From positions 434,001-498,000 of the forward strand of contig NZ_JQJY01000005.1 in the NCBI RefSeq assembly GCF_000745775.1: 64,000 bases of DNA, given 5' to 3'. A program made the position numbers and the translations under genes. The stretch comes from Flavobacterium sp. ASV13. Its GTDB lineage: Bacteria > Bacteroidota > Bacteroidia > Flavobacteriales > Flavobacteriaceae. The first letter of the stretch is position 1. Each line of letters begins with the position of its first letter. Shown one piece after another: positions 52,529 through 62,800 of this stretch. The notes beneath the pieces are model-generated. The model was not told the origin of the DNA and searched no databases. It saw only the letters and a list, made by a program, of their open reading frames with translations.

Positions 52529-52819
52529 TTAGATATTGTTGTAAAAATCAATTGTTTCTCCTTCTTGTACTTGAACAATTGCTTTTTTGATTGCATTTGT
52601 CTTTCCACTGATTAAACCACTTTTAGTGTATTTAGTAGATCTATCCGGTCTCACATTCATTGTATTAACTGAAACGATAGTTACTCCATAAGCAGCCTCA
52701 ACAGCTTTCTTAATTTGAACTTTGTTCGCTTTTTTGTCAACAACGAATCCAAAACGGTTTAGAACTTCACTTTCTTTGGTTACTTTTTCCGTTACTATAG
52801 GTCTGATAATGATGCTCAT
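52529..52819 (-). CDS. rplW: 50S ribosomal protein L23
   Basis: Protein of 96 aa: IIRPIVTEKVTKESEVLNRF (residues 4-23) and YGVTIVSVNTMNVRPDRSTK. It forms the docking site for trigger factor and SRP at the tunnel exit. Confidence 0.97.
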   Translation of the reverse strand: MSIIIRPIVTEKVTKESEVLNRFGFVVDKKANKVQIKKAVEAAYGVTIVSVNTMNVRPDRSTKYTKSGLISGKTNAIKKAIVQVQEGETIDFYNNI

Positions 52820-52826
52820 ATTCCTA

Positions 52827-53456
52827 TTATTTACTTAAATTTTCTTCAATTAACTCTAAAGAACCTTCCAAAAGCACTAAATTATTAGCGTTTAATATTG
52901 CGTAAGTGCTTAATTCTGAGCTAGTTACAACATTAGAAGCCTTTAAATTACGTGACGACAAATATACGTTTTTATTTGACTCACCCAATACAAATAGAGA
53001 TTTTTTATTTTCTAACCCTAAAGCTTTCAAAACGTTAATGAAATTTTTAGTGTTTGGCGCTTCAAAATTAAAGTCTTCAAGAACAACAATATTTGCTTCT
53101 TTTGCTTTGATTGAGAAAGCTGATTTTCTAGCCAATCTTTTTAAGTTTTTATTCAATTTGAATGAATAACTTCTTGGTCTTGGTCCGAAAACTGTTCCAC
53201 CACCTTTAAACAAAGGATTCTTAACACTTCCTGCACGAGCAGTACCAGTTCCTTTTTGTTTTTTAATCTTACGCGTACTTCCAGTTACTTCAGCTCTTTC
53301 TTTAGCCTTGTGAGTACCTTGTCTTTGATTAGCAAGATATTGCTTAACATCAAGATATACTGCGTGATTGTTTGGTTCAATTGCGAATACTGAATCAGAA
53401 AGTTGAACTTTTCTTCCAGTATCTTTTCCGTTGAAATCTAATACTTTTACTTCCAT
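52827..53456 (-). CDS. rplD: 50S ribosomal protein L4
   Basis: Protein of 209 aa from ATG at 53456, which overlaps the rplC stop as TAATG. An open frame reaches 53501, but MEVKVLDFNGKDTGRKVQL is the family start. The extended tunnel loop contains KQKGTGTARAGSVKNPLFKG. In E. coli L4 represses its own operon; no such leader structure is evident here. Confidence 0.96.
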   Translation of the reverse strand: MEVKVLDFNGKDTGRKVQLSDSVFAIEPNNHAVYLDVKQYLANQRQGTHKAKERAEVTGSTRKIKKQKGTGTARAGSVKNPLFKGGGTVFGPRPRSYSFKLNKNLKRLARKSAFSIKAKEANIVVLEDFNFEAPNTKNFINVLKALGLENKKSLFVLGESNKNVYLSSRNLKASNVVTSSELSTYAILNANNLVLLEGSLELIEENLSK

Positions 53457-54073
53457 TACTTCTGAATGATTACGTAAGAGTTTTTGTGCCCAGGAATACA
53501 CCCTTTAACAACAAGTAGGTTCTTTTCAGCCACTACTTTTAAAACTCTAAGGTTTTGAACTTTTACATTTTCTCCTCCCATTCTTCCAGCCATACGCATT
53601 CCTTTGAATACTCTAGATGGATAAGAAGAAGCTCCTACAGAACCTGGCGCTCTTAAACGGTTGTGCTGACCATGAGTAGCTTGTCCAACCCCACCAAAAC
53701 CGTGACGTTTAACAACACCCTGAAAACCTTTACCTTTAGATACACCTTGTACATCTACAAATTCTCCTTCTTCAAAAATAGAAACATCAATAAGATCTCC
53801 TAATTTTTGTTCAGTTGCAAAATCTTGGAATTCAACGACTTTTTTCTTAGCAACAGTTCCAGCTTTTTTAAAGTGACCTAAAGCCGCTTTAGTGGAATGT
53901 TTCTCGTTTTTGTCATCGAAACCAAGTTGCAACGCTTCGTACCCGTCAACACCTTTGGTTCTGACTTGGGTAACAACGCATGGACCAGCTTCGATTACTG
54001 TACAAGGAATGTTTTTCCCGTTTTCATCGAAAATACTTGTCATGCCGATTTTCTTACCAATTAACCCAGACAT
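53456..54073 (-). CDS. rplC: 50S ribosomal protein L3
   Basis: Protein of 205 aa: SGLIGKKIGMTSIFDENGK (residues 2-20), and VSKGKGFQGVVKRHGFGG (111-128), followed by the internal loop that reaches the peptidyl transferase centre. Where E. coli has the PrmB-methylated Gln150, this protein has Ser150 in GASSYPSRVFKG. It is the first gene of the main ribosomal operon, with its own promoter 70 bases upstream. Confidence 0.97.
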   Translation of the reverse strand: MSGLIGKKIGMTSIFDENGKNIPCTVIEAGPCVVTQVRTKGVDGYEALQLGFDDKNEKHSTKAALGHFKKAGTVAKKKVVEFQDFATEQKLGDLIDVSIFEEGEFVDVQGVSKGKGFQGVVKRHGFGGVGQATHGQHNRLRAPGSVGASSYPSRVFKGMRMAGRMGGENVKVQNLRVLKVVAEKNLLVVKGCIPGHKNSYVIIQK

Positions 54074-54142
54074 AAATATTAATTATTAATTACTAAAATT
54101 CCCTTCAATTTGAAAATAACAGAAATTTCCAAACAGGGAGTG

Positions 54143-54173
54143 CAAAAGTAGACATTAAAATTGAATATACCAA
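54143..54173 (-). promoter_or_regulatory. Promoter of the rplC-rplQ operon
   Basis: On the minus strand TTG (54173-54171), a 20-base spacer and TACTTTTG (54150-54143) fit the flavobacterial consensus exactly. A terminator lies upstream of it, so this should be the main promoter for the 28 or so genes that follow. Confidence 0.8.
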
Positions 54174-54430
54174 ACGGTTACAAAAATTAAATCACTCATA
54201 ATCAAAATCCAAGCTCCAAAATGACACCAAAAACAACTTTGCATATCTCAAAATTTGAAACTTTCTTTTTAATCTTTAGACAATTCAGACTTAACAATTA
54301 CTTAATAAAATTGAAATAAAAAACTTTCGCACCTCCTTAAAACAAAGGGATTTACACAAATTCAAAAGACCATAAAAATCATGAAACATTTAAAAAATCA
54401 GTGAATCTAAATCATCTTTTAAAAACAAAA

Positions 54431-54456
54431 AAAGCGAGACATTTCTGTCTCGCTTT
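54431..54456 (-). terminator. Terminator after rpsJ
   Basis: A perfect 10-bp stem (54431-54440 with 54447-54456, AAAGCGAGAC arm) with a 6-base loop, then TTTTTGTTTTT on the minus strand. It lies 24 bases past the rpsJ stop and separates the str block from the S10-spc-alpha block. Confidence 0.92.
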
Positions 54457-54479
54457 TTATATGAAAAAAATATAAAAAA

Positions 54480-54785
54480 TTATACTTTTATCTCTACTTC
54501 TACTCCACTTGGCAATTCAAGTTTCATTAAAGCATCAATAGTTTTAGATGAAGATGAATAAATATCAATCAATCTCTTGTATGACATTACTTCAAATTGC
54601 TCTCTCGCTTTTTTGTTAACGTGCGGAGAACGTAATACAGTGAAAAGTTTTTTGTGAGTTGGCAACGGAATTGGACCTGTTACAACTGCTCCAGTAGTTT
54701 TTACTGTTTTTACGATCTTTTCAGCAGATTTATCTACCAACATGTGATCGTAAGATTTTAGTTTTATTCTGATTTTTTGACTCAT
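54480..54785 (-). CDS. rpsJ: 30S ribosomal protein S10
   Basis: Protein of 101 aa: IRIKLKSYDHMLVDKSAEKI (residues 5-24) and the signature TGPIPLPTHKKLFTVLRSPH. It also works as NusE in antitermination complexes. It is placed 11 bases after fusA and ends in a terminator, so it belongs to the str operon here. Confidence 0.98.
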   Translation of the reverse strand: MSQKIRIKLKSYDHMLVDKSAEKIVKTVKTTGAVVTGPIPLPTHKKLFTVLRSPHVNKKAREQFEVMSYKRLIDIYSSSSKTIDALMKLELPSGVEVEIKV

Positions 54786-54796
54786 TTTCTTAAGAA

Positions 54797-56953
54797 TTAA
54801 GCGTTACCTTTTGCTTTTTTAATTACCGCTTCTGAAATATTAGAAGGCGTTTCTGCATAGTGAGAAAACTCCATTGTTGAAGTTGCTCTACCAGAAGATA
54901 ATGTTCTTAATGTTGTTACATAACCAAACATTTCTGATAAAGGCACGTCAGCCTTGATAGTTTTAGCTCCATTTCTGTCACCCATATCATTAACCTGACC
55001 TCTACGACGGTTCAAGTCACCTACGATATCACCCATATTTTCTTCTGGAGTAATAACTTCGATTTTCATGATTGGCTCAAGAATAACAGCTCCAGCAGCA
55101 CGTCCAGACTCTTTATAACCCATTCTTGCAGCTAACTCAAAAGATAATGCATCAGAATCCACAGGGTGGAAAGATCCATCAGTTAAAGTCACTTTCAAAC
55201 TATCCACAGCATATCCTGCTAATGGACCAGTTTTCATAGCCTCTCTAAATCCTTTTTCAACAGCAGGGATATATTCTTTAGGAACGTTACCACCTTTTAC
55301 AGCATTGATAAATTGTAATCCAACTGGAACTTTACCATCAACTTCATCAGCAGGCTCAATTGTAAATACGATATCACCGAATTTACCACGACCTCCAGAT
55401 TGTTTCTTGTAAGTCTCTCTATGTGTTGCAGATCTTGTAAACGCTTCTTTGTACTCAACTTGAGGCTCACCTTGATTCACTTCAACTTTAAACTCACGTT
55501 TCATACGATCTACTAAGATATCTAAGTGAAGCTCACCCATACCTGAAATAATAGTTTGACCAGAAGCCTCATCAGTTCTAACTGTAAATGTTGGATCTTC
55601 TTCAGCTAATTTAGCTAAAGCCATACCCATTTTATCAACGTCAGCTTTTGTTTTTGGCTCAATAGCAATACCAATTACAGGATCTGGGAATTTCATAGAC
55701 TCCAAGATAATTGGATTCTTTTCATCACAAAGAGTATCTCCTGTTTTGATATCTTTAAATCCAACAGCAGCACCAATATCCCCAGCCTCAATAAATTCGA
55801 TTGGATTTTGTTTATTAGCATGCATTTGGTAGATACGAGAAATTCTTTCTTTATTACCAGAACGAGTATTCAAAACGTAAGAACCAGCATCTAAACGTCC
55901 AGAGTAAGCACGAAAGAAAGCTAAACGACCTACGAATGGGTCAGTAGCGATTTTAAATGCTAAAGCCGCGAATGGCTCTTTAACATCTGGCTTACGCAAG
56001 ATTTTAGTTTGATCTTCTTCTAATAAATCAGCATCATCAGGGTGAATTCCTTCGATACCTTCTTTATCTAATGGAGATGGCAAATACTTACAAACCGCAT
56101 CCAACATAAATTGAACACCTTTGTTTTTGAAAGACGAACCAGCAAGCATTGGGATAATTGCCATATCAATAGTAGCAGCTCTTAATGCATTGTTGATTTC
56201 TTCCTCTGTAATAGAGTTTTCATCCTCCATGTATTTATCCAAAAGATTCTCGTCGTAAGTAGCAATCTCTTCGATAAGGATAGAACGATATTGTCTAACC
56301 TCGTCTACCATATCAGCAGGAATATCAACGATATCAAAAGTAGCTCCTTGAGTTTCATCATGCCATACAATAGCTTGATTTTTAACTAAGTCAACAATAC
56401 CTTTAAAATCTGCTTCATCACCAATAGGCAAAGTAATTGCAACCGCATTCGATTTCAACATATCTTTAACCTGTCCGCATACTCCTAAAAAGTTAGCACC
56501 TTGACGGTCCATTTTGTTTACGAATCCCATACGAGGAACTCTATATTGATCAGCAAGTCTCCAGTTAGTTTCTGACTGTGGTTCAACACCATCAACAGCA
56601 CTAAACAAGAAAACCAAACCATCAAGTACACGTAAAGAACGGTTTACCTCTACAGTAAAATCAACGTGTCCAGGAGTATCAATAATATTAAAGTGATAAG
56701 GCAATGATTCCGGAAGAGTCTTACCTTGCTCAGTTGGAAAATTCCAAGTACAAGTTGTAGCAGCAGAAGTAATTGTAATACCTCTTTCTTGCTCTTGCGC
56801 CATCCAGTCCATTGTTGCAGCACCATCGTGCACCTCACCAATTTTGTGTGACTTTCCAGTATAAAAAAGAATACGCTCAGTTGTTGTTGTTTTACCAGCA
56901 TCAATGTGAGCAGCAATCCCGATATTTCTTGTATATTTTAAATCTCTAGCCAT
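54797..56953 (-). CDS. fusA: Elongation factor G
   Basis: Translational GTPase of 718 aa. G1 is AHIDAGKTTT (residues 15-24), G3 DTPGH (92-96) and G4 NKMD (146-149). Domains II to V follow, with the domain IV region ending in SFHPVDSDALSFELAARMGY. It moves the tRNA-mRNA complex after peptide bond formation. The stretch after G3 matches the elongation type rather than EF4 or the recycling-only EF-G2. 10 bases from rpsG. Confidence 0.98.
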   Translation of the reverse strand: MARDLKYTRNIGIAAHIDAGKTTTTERILFYTGKSHKIGEVHDGAATMDWMAQEQERGITITSAATTCTWNFPTEQGKTLPESLPYHFNIIDTPGHVDFTVEVNRSLRVLDGLVFLFSAVDGVEPQSETNWRLADQYRVPRMGFVNKMDRQGANFLGVCGQVKDMLKSNAVAITLPIGDEADFKGIVDLVKNQAIVWHDETQGATFDIVDIPADMVDEVRQYRSILIEEIATYDENLLDKYMEDENSITEEEINNALRAATIDMAIIPMLAGSSFKNKGVQFMLDAVCKYLPSPLDKEGIEGIHPDDADLLEEDQTKILRKPDVKEPFAALAFKIATDPFVGRLAFFRAYSGRLDAGSYVLNTRSGNKERISRIYQMHANKQNPIEFIEAGDIGAAVGFKDIKTGDTLCDEKNPIILESMKFPDPVIGIAIEPKTKADVDKMGMALAKLAEEDPTFTVRTDEASGQTIISGMGELHLDILVDRMKREFKVEVNQGEPQVEYKEAFTRSATHRETYKKQSGGRGKFGDIVFTIEPADEVDGKVPVGLQFINAVKGGNVPKEYIPAVEKGFREAMKTGPLAGYAVDSLKVTLTDGSFHPVDSDALSFELAARMGYKESGRAAGAVILEPIMKIEVITPEENMGDIVGDLNRRRGQVNDMGDRNGAKTIKADVPLSEMFGYVTTLRTLSSGRATSTMEFSHYAETPSNISEAVIKKAKGNA

Positions 56954-56963
56954 TTCTTACGAA

Positions 56964-57440
56964 TTAAAATCTAAAATGAGAGAATGCTTTGTTAGCCTCT
57001 GCCATTTTGTGAGTATCCATTCTTTTCTTAACCGCAGCACCTTCTTCTTTAGCAGCAGCTAAACATTCTGACGCTAAACGTTGTGCCATAGATTTTTCAT
57101 TTCTTCTTCTTGAATAAAGTATTAACCACTTCATTGCCATAGAAATTTTTCTGTCTGGACGAATCTGCATTGGAATTTGGAATGTAGCTCCACCAACTCT
57201 ACGGCTACGTACTTCTACGTGAGGCATAACGTTTGTTAAAGCATCTTTCCAGATCTCTAATGAAGTCTTCTCATCATTTTGCTTTTTAGTTTCAATGATG
57301 TCAATTGCATCATAAAATACTTTAAAAGCTGTAGATTTCTTACCATCCCACATTAAGTTATTCACAAAACGTGTTACTAATTGGTCGTTAAACCTTGGAT
57401 CCGGTAAAAGTGGTCTTTTCTTTGCCGCTCTTTTTCTCAT
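56964..57440 (-). CDS. rpsG: 30S ribosomal protein S7
   Basis: Protein of 158 aa: DPRFNDQLVTRFVNNLMWDG (residues 15-34) and VEVRSRRVGGATFQIPMQIR in the middle. It starts assembly of the 30S head and lies near the E site. 24 bases after rpsL. Confidence 0.98.
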   Translation of the reverse strand: MRKRAAKKRPLLPDPRFNDQLVTRFVNNLMWDGKKSTAFKVFYDAIDIIETKKQNDEKTSLEIWKDALTNVMPHVEVRSRRVGGATFQIPMQIRPDRKISMAMKWLILYSRRRNEKSMAQRLASECLAAAKEEGAAVKKRMDTHKMAEANKAFSHFRF

Positions 57441-57464
57441 GTCTTTTTCTTAAAAGTTTTTAAA

Positions 57465-57848
57465 TTACTTTTTTGCTTCTTTTGGGCGTTTAGCACCGTA
57501 CTTAGATCTTCTTTGCGTTCTTCCTGCAACTCCTGACGTGTCAAGCGCTCCACGAACGATATGATATCTAACACCTGGTAAATCTTTTACCCTTCCACCT
57601 CGCACTAATACTATCGAGTGCTCTTGTAGATTATGTCCTTCTCCAGGGATGTAAGCATTCACTTCATTACCATTTGTCAAACGCACACGCGCAACTTTAC
57701 GCATTGCAGAGTTTGGTTTTTTTGGTGTAGTAGTGTAAACACGCGTACAAACCCCTCTTCTTTGAGGACAAGAATCTAAAGCAACCGATTTACTCTTCTT
57801 AGTGATCTGAGTTCTTCCTGTTCTTACTAATTGTTGAATTGTTGGCAT
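57465..57848 (-). CDS. rpsL: 30S ribosomal protein S12
   Basis: Protein of 127 aa. The decoding-centre loops are KKPNS (residues 43-47) and GGRVKDLPG (84-92). Both Lys43 and Lys88 are the wild-type residues whose replacement gives streptomycin resistance in other bacteria, so no resistance allele is present. First gene of the str operon, 53 bases from a consensus -7 element. Confidence 0.98.
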   Translation of the reverse strand: MPTIQQLVRTGRTQITKKSKSVALDSCPQRRGVCTRVYTTTPKKPNSAMRKVARVRLTNGNEVNAYIPGEGHNLQEHSIVLVRGGRVKDLPGVRYHIVRGALDTSGVAGRTQRRSKYGAKRPKEAKK

Positions 57849-57901
57849 AATTAATACTAAAAATTATTATGTTTATTAAATTCCCGCTTTTTACGGGGTT
57901 G

Positions 57902-57931
57902 CAAATGTATAAAATATTTTTCACTATACAA
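57902..57931 (-). promoter_or_regulatory. Promoter of the rpsL-rpsG-fusA-rpsJ operon
   Basis: On the minus strand TTG (57931-57929), a 19-base spacer and TACATTTG (57909-57902) match the flavobacterial consensus. The leader would be about 50 bases. Confidence 0.8.
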
Positions 57932-58015
57932 ACGTTAAATCATTAATTTTCAAGAACATTATTTAACCTTATGTTTTTACAAACAAACAATAGATATTTG
58001 CAATACTATTAACAA

Positions 58016-59734
58016 ATGAAAAAACAGCTTTTGAAACTCTTATTAAAAATATTCCTTCTTTACCTAATAAGCTTTTCAAGCTATGCCCAAAATTTCCATC
58101 TAACAATAAAGGGAGCTAACAAAACTGAAACTCAAATCATTGACTCTTTAAATTACAGAAAAGATCATCTAAATATAAAATTGCTATCTGAAGAAGTAAA
58201 AAACACATCCGAAAAGCTATCTAAAATTGGTTATTTAGAAAACAATACTCAAAACACAACCCAAATAAACGACAGCACTTACAATGCTGAAATTGATTTA
58301 AAAGAACAGACAAAATATATACATATATATATAGGTAGAAATAATTCTTTTTTTTATTCGGAAGAAACAAAAAATGACACCATAATTCTTCCGTACACTA
58401 AAGTTGAAAATTATTTAAATCAAAAAATTATCGATGCTGAAAAACAAGGCTACGCACTTAGCAAAATCAAACTTGAAAATATTCAAAAAAAGAAATCTAT
58501 AATTTATGCGGACTTAAATTTCAAATCAGAAAAAAAAAGAACCATAAATTCAATTATACTTAATTATGCAAATTCAAAAGGAAAAGATTTTTTCCCACAA
58601 GGACATTTAAAACAACTCAATAAAAAATATTTAAATAAAACATTCAATCAAGAAACAACACAACAACTCTACGAAGACATAAACAGTTATGAATTTATTT
58701 CACAAACAAAATATCCCGAAATACTATTCACAACCGATTCAACCAAAATTTATACCTATATAGAAAAAAGAAAAGCAAACACTTTTGATGGCTATATTGG
58801 ATTCTCAAACGACGACGAGAACAAAATGAATATAAATGGATATATAGATATTACATTATTAAACACACTTCATGCCGGCGAACAATTTTCTTTGTACTGG
58901 AAGAGCGATGGAAATCAGCAAAAAACGTTCAATTCAAAATTAGAAATTCCATACATTTTCAAATCTCCACTAGGAATTAAAGCTCAATTGAACATATTCA
59001 AACAAGACAGTACTTTTCAAAATACAAAAACTGCTATTGACTTAGGATATTACTTAAATTACAATTCCAAAATTTACGCAGGATATCAATCAACCGAATC
59101 TAGCGATATCCAAAACATAAACAATTCACAAATCAGCGATTTTAAAAATGCATTTTTCACATCAAGCTTCGACTATAAACAAATTGACTACAAGAATAAT
59201 CTTCTTCCTCGAAAAGCACTTGTAAACTGGATAATTGGTTACGGAAAAAGAAACACCAACAACGATCCTGAAACAGCCGGATCGAGTACGCAATTTTATA
59301 CAAATTTAAATGCATCGTACAATTTCGAGATTAACTCCAAGAATTTCATTAACATAAATTCACAAAATTTCTATCTACAAAGCAAGAACTATATTTCCAA
59401 TGAATTGTTTCGATTTGGCGGCATGAATTCTATTAGAGGTTTTTTAGAAAACAGTTTACAATCTAACTTTAATTTTTTAATTCTTACAGAATACAGATAT
59501 AAATTTACGCCAACCATCTACATACACACAATAGCAGATTATGGTATATATCAAGACTTAACATCTACTATTGACCCAAACAAAACAAAGAAATTAATAG
59601 GACTAGGAATTGGGACGGTTTTACAAACACCAAACGGATTATTAAAGATAAACCTCACGAATGGCAGTCAAAATATCGAAGAGTTACAATTATATAACAC
59701 TATCGTAAACATATGTTATAATGTTAAATTTTAG
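58016..59734 (+). CDS. Omp85/BamA-TamA family outer membrane protein
   Basis: Protein of 572 aa with a signal peptide ending in SSYAQ at about residue 25. The N-terminal half (about 30-220) is likely to be POTRA-like, and the rest is a beta-barrel ending in an aromatic residue (YNVKF). GGMNSIRGF ends with IRGF at 473-476, the loop-6 motif shared by BamA, TamA and TpsB proteins. It is shorter than BamA (about 800 aa), so a TamA-like or specialised Omp85 is more likely than the main BamA. Divergent from rpsL; 85 bases before the SusC-like gene. Confidence 0.82.
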   Translation: MKKQLLKLLLKIFLLYLISFSSYAQNFHLTIKGANKTETQIIDSLNYRKDHLNIKLLSEEVKNTSEKLSKIGYLENNTQNTTQINDSTYNAEIDLKEQTKYIHIYIGRNNSFFYSEETKNDTIILPYTKVENYLNQKIIDAEKQGYALSKIKLENIQKKKSIIYADLNFKSEKKRTINSIILNYANSKGKDFFPQGHLKQLNKKYLNKTFNQETTQQLYEDINSYEFISQTKYPEILFTTDSTKIYTYIEKRKANTFDGYIGFSNDDENKMNINGYIDITLLNTLHAGEQFSLYWKSDGNQQKTFNSKLEIPYIFKSPLGIKAQLNIFKQDSTFQNTKTAIDLGYYLNYNSKIYAGYQSTESSDIQNINNSQISDFKNAFFTSSFDYKQIDYKNNLLPRKALVNWIIGYGKRNTNNDPETAGSSTQFYTNLNASYNFEINSKNFININSQNFYLQSKNYISNELFRFGGMNSIRGFLENSLQSNFNFLILTEYRYKFTPTIYIHTIADYGIYQDLTSTIDPNKTKKLIGLGIGTVLQTPNGLLKINLTNGSQNIEELQLYNTIVNICYNVKF

Positions 59735-59819
59735 CAGGAACTGAAAAAAGTTTAAACTAATATTAGGATAGTTAACAAATTATTAAGAGTTTTGCGATAC
59801 TAATTCAAAATATTTAAAA

Positions 59820-62800
59820 ATGAAACTAAAGTTCAATGGATTCTTAGTGCTTTTATTAGTACTAGTAGCGCAACTTACTTTTGCGCAAGAAAGAGCCGTT
59901 TCAGGGACCGTTTCTGACAATGCCGGAATGCCTTTACCAGGTGTTAGTGTATTAGTTAAAGGAACAAAAGCTGGAACGCAAACTGATTTTGATGGTAAAT
60001 TTACTATCAAAGCATCATCAAGCCAAGTTTTGGTATTTAGCTACATTGGAATGAAAACCCAAGAAGTAGCTGCAAGTTCTACTTCATTAAACGTAAAATT
60101 AGCAGCAGCCGCTCAAGAACTTGAAGGAGTTGTAGTAACGACTGCTTTAGGTATTAAAAGAGAGAAAAAATCTCTTGGTTATTCTGCTCAAACAGTATCA
60201 GCTGAGCAAGTTGGAACTGTACCAACAGGAAACTTCACGAATAACTTATCTGGAAAAGTTGCTGGTCTTAGCGTAACTCAAGGTACTAACTTTGGAGGAT
60301 CTACAAACGTGGTTCTTAGAGGTTTTAAATCACTTTTGGGAGACAACCAGGCTTTATTCGTAGTTGATGGTGTGCCAATTTTGAACAACAACGTAAACAG
60401 TAATGATCAAAAAAGTGGTAGAGGTGGTTACGATTACGGTAACGCTGCATCAGATATCAACCCAAACAACATTGCTGAGATCAACGTATTAAAAGGTGCT
60501 GCTGCAACAGCTCTTTACGGATCTAGAGCTCAAAATGGTGCGATCATCATTACAACTAAAAAAGGGAAATCTAGAACTGATTTATCAGTTGAATTCTCTT
60601 CTTCTTACACTATGTCTACTGTAGACAAAACAACTTTCCCAAAATACCAAACTGAATATGGTCAAGGTTATTTCGGACAAAGATTCTCTACCTACAACGG
60701 ACAACCAAGATCTAGATCTGGAGACGATGCTTCTTACGGACCAAAGTATGATGGCTCATTAGTATGGCAATATGATGCTTTTACTCCAGATTCTCCTAAT
60801 TACGGAAAACAAACTCCATGGAAAGTTGCACAAAATGGTCCAATCGAATTTTTTGATACAGGAACATCTACAATTAACAACATCTCGTTAAATGGAGGTA
60901 CTGAAAAAGCTACTTACAGATTAACTTACGCAAATACAGACAGCAGAGACATTTTGCCAAATTCATTATTAAGCAAAAACAACTTTAACTTTGCCGGTAC
61001 TTACAAATTTAACGACAAATTAAGCTCTACTTTCAATGCGACTTATGTTTCACAAAACACAAGAAACAGAAACTCAACTGGATACGGAGGAAACCAATTA
61101 GCTGGTTTCAGACAATGGTGGGCAACAAACGTTGACCTTAACGAGCAAAGAGATTTATATTTCGCACACCGCCAAAATTATACTTGGAACATCAAAAGTG
61201 CAGCAGATATTACTCCAGCATACTGGGATAACCCTTACTTTCAAAGATATGAAAACTACAACAACGATAGCAGACAAAGAGTTGCTGCTAACGCAAGTAT
61301 TACTTATGACGTAAACAAAAACTTAAGTTTTACAGGTAGAATTGGTACTGACGGTTTCAACCTAAAAACAGAAGACAGAATTGCTCCAGGTTCAACTCCA
61401 GCAACTCTAGGTTCTAACTCAAACCTTCAAAACCTTCCTGCTCAGCCATCTGGTTATGCATTAGATCTTTACAATTTCAGCGAGCAAAACTATGATTTCT
61501 TAGCTACGTATAAAAAAGACTTAAGCGAAGATTTAAATCTTAATGTTCTTCTTGGTACAAACTACAACGTACAAAGCAGATTCACTAATCAACAAATGAC
61601 TTCAGGAGGTTTATACATCCCTGGATTATACACTATTTCTAACTCACTTTCTGCTCCTGCACTTCCTAGAATTGTAGATACAAGAAAAGAAGTATTAGGT
61701 CTATTCGCACAAGCGACTTTAGGATACAAAGGAACTTACTATTTAGAAGGTTCTGTAAGAAGAGATGAGTCTTCTGCTCTTCCAGCTGATAACAATGCAT
61801 ATTGGTATTCTGCAATTTCTGGAAGTGTTGTTTTCTCAAACTGGTTAAAAGATGTTGAGTTCATCAACTTTGGTAAATTCAGAGTTGCTTATGCTCAAGT
61901 AGGTTCTGATACAGATCCAAATCAATTAATGGATTCTTATACTGCTAGAACTCCATTTGGAACTCCAGTATATTCTTTCAACACAACTGCTAAAAATGCA
62001 AACTTAAAACCACAACAGTTAGACAACGTAGAGGTTGGTTTGAATATGCAATTTGCACAAAACAGACTTGGATTTGATGTTGCTTGGTTCCAAAACAAAG
62101 CATTTGATCAAATTTTACCATTACCGGTATCTACATCAACTGGATCAGCTTTCAGCACTGTAAACGCTGGTACGTTAACAACAAAAGGTTTTGAGGTTAC
62201 TCTTACTGGAACTCCAGTTAAAACAGACAACTTCTCTTGGGATATTAGCGTTAACTGGTCAAATCCTAATACTAAAGTTACTGAGTTAGCTCCAGGTATT
62301 GAAAACATCAACATCAACTCTCTTCAAGGAGGTATCAGTATCAATGCTCCATTAAACCAAGACTATGGTCAAATCTGGGGAACAACTTACGTATTAGATG
62401 ATGCTGGTAACAGAATTATCGGTGCTAACGGTGCATACGAAGTTTCTACAACTACTGACAACAAATTAGGAACTTACCAAGCAGATTGGATTGGTGGTAT
62501 TAACAATAAATTCAACTACAAAAACCTTTCTTTCAGCTTCTTAATTGATATGAAAAAGGGAGGAAGTGTTTTCTCACTTGACCAATATTATGGATACGGA
62601 ACAGGTATCTACGCTAACTCTGTCGGGAACAACGACTTAGGAAATCCTATCAGAAATACATTAGCAAATGGTGGTGGTGAAGTTTTACAAGGTGTAATGG
62701 CAAACCCAGCTTACACTCCTGGAGGATCTCAACCACAATATATTACAAATACTACAAGATTAGACAGATCTCAATCTAGCCAGGTTTTAGGTACTGACCC

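Larger units (their letters stand above)
54074..54479. other. 406-base gap between rpsJ and rplC
   Basis: The longest gene-free stretch in the window. It holds the rpsJ terminator at its right end and the rplC promoter at its left end. Between 54180 and 54425 it is AT-rich; only a 32-codon open frame was seen, with no support as a gene. Confidence 0.8.

Noticed and set aside
53457..53501. Longer rplD start at 53501
   Set aside because: It would overlap rplC by 46 bases; the ATG at 53456 gives the conserved L4 start and a TAATG coupling.
54208..54310. Small open frame of about 32 codons on the plus strand between rpsJ and rplC
   Set aside because: No start context, no conserved features, and it lies in AT-rich spacer.
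57470..57848. Streptomycin-resistance allele in rpsL
   Set aside because: Lys43 and Lys88 are both wild type.
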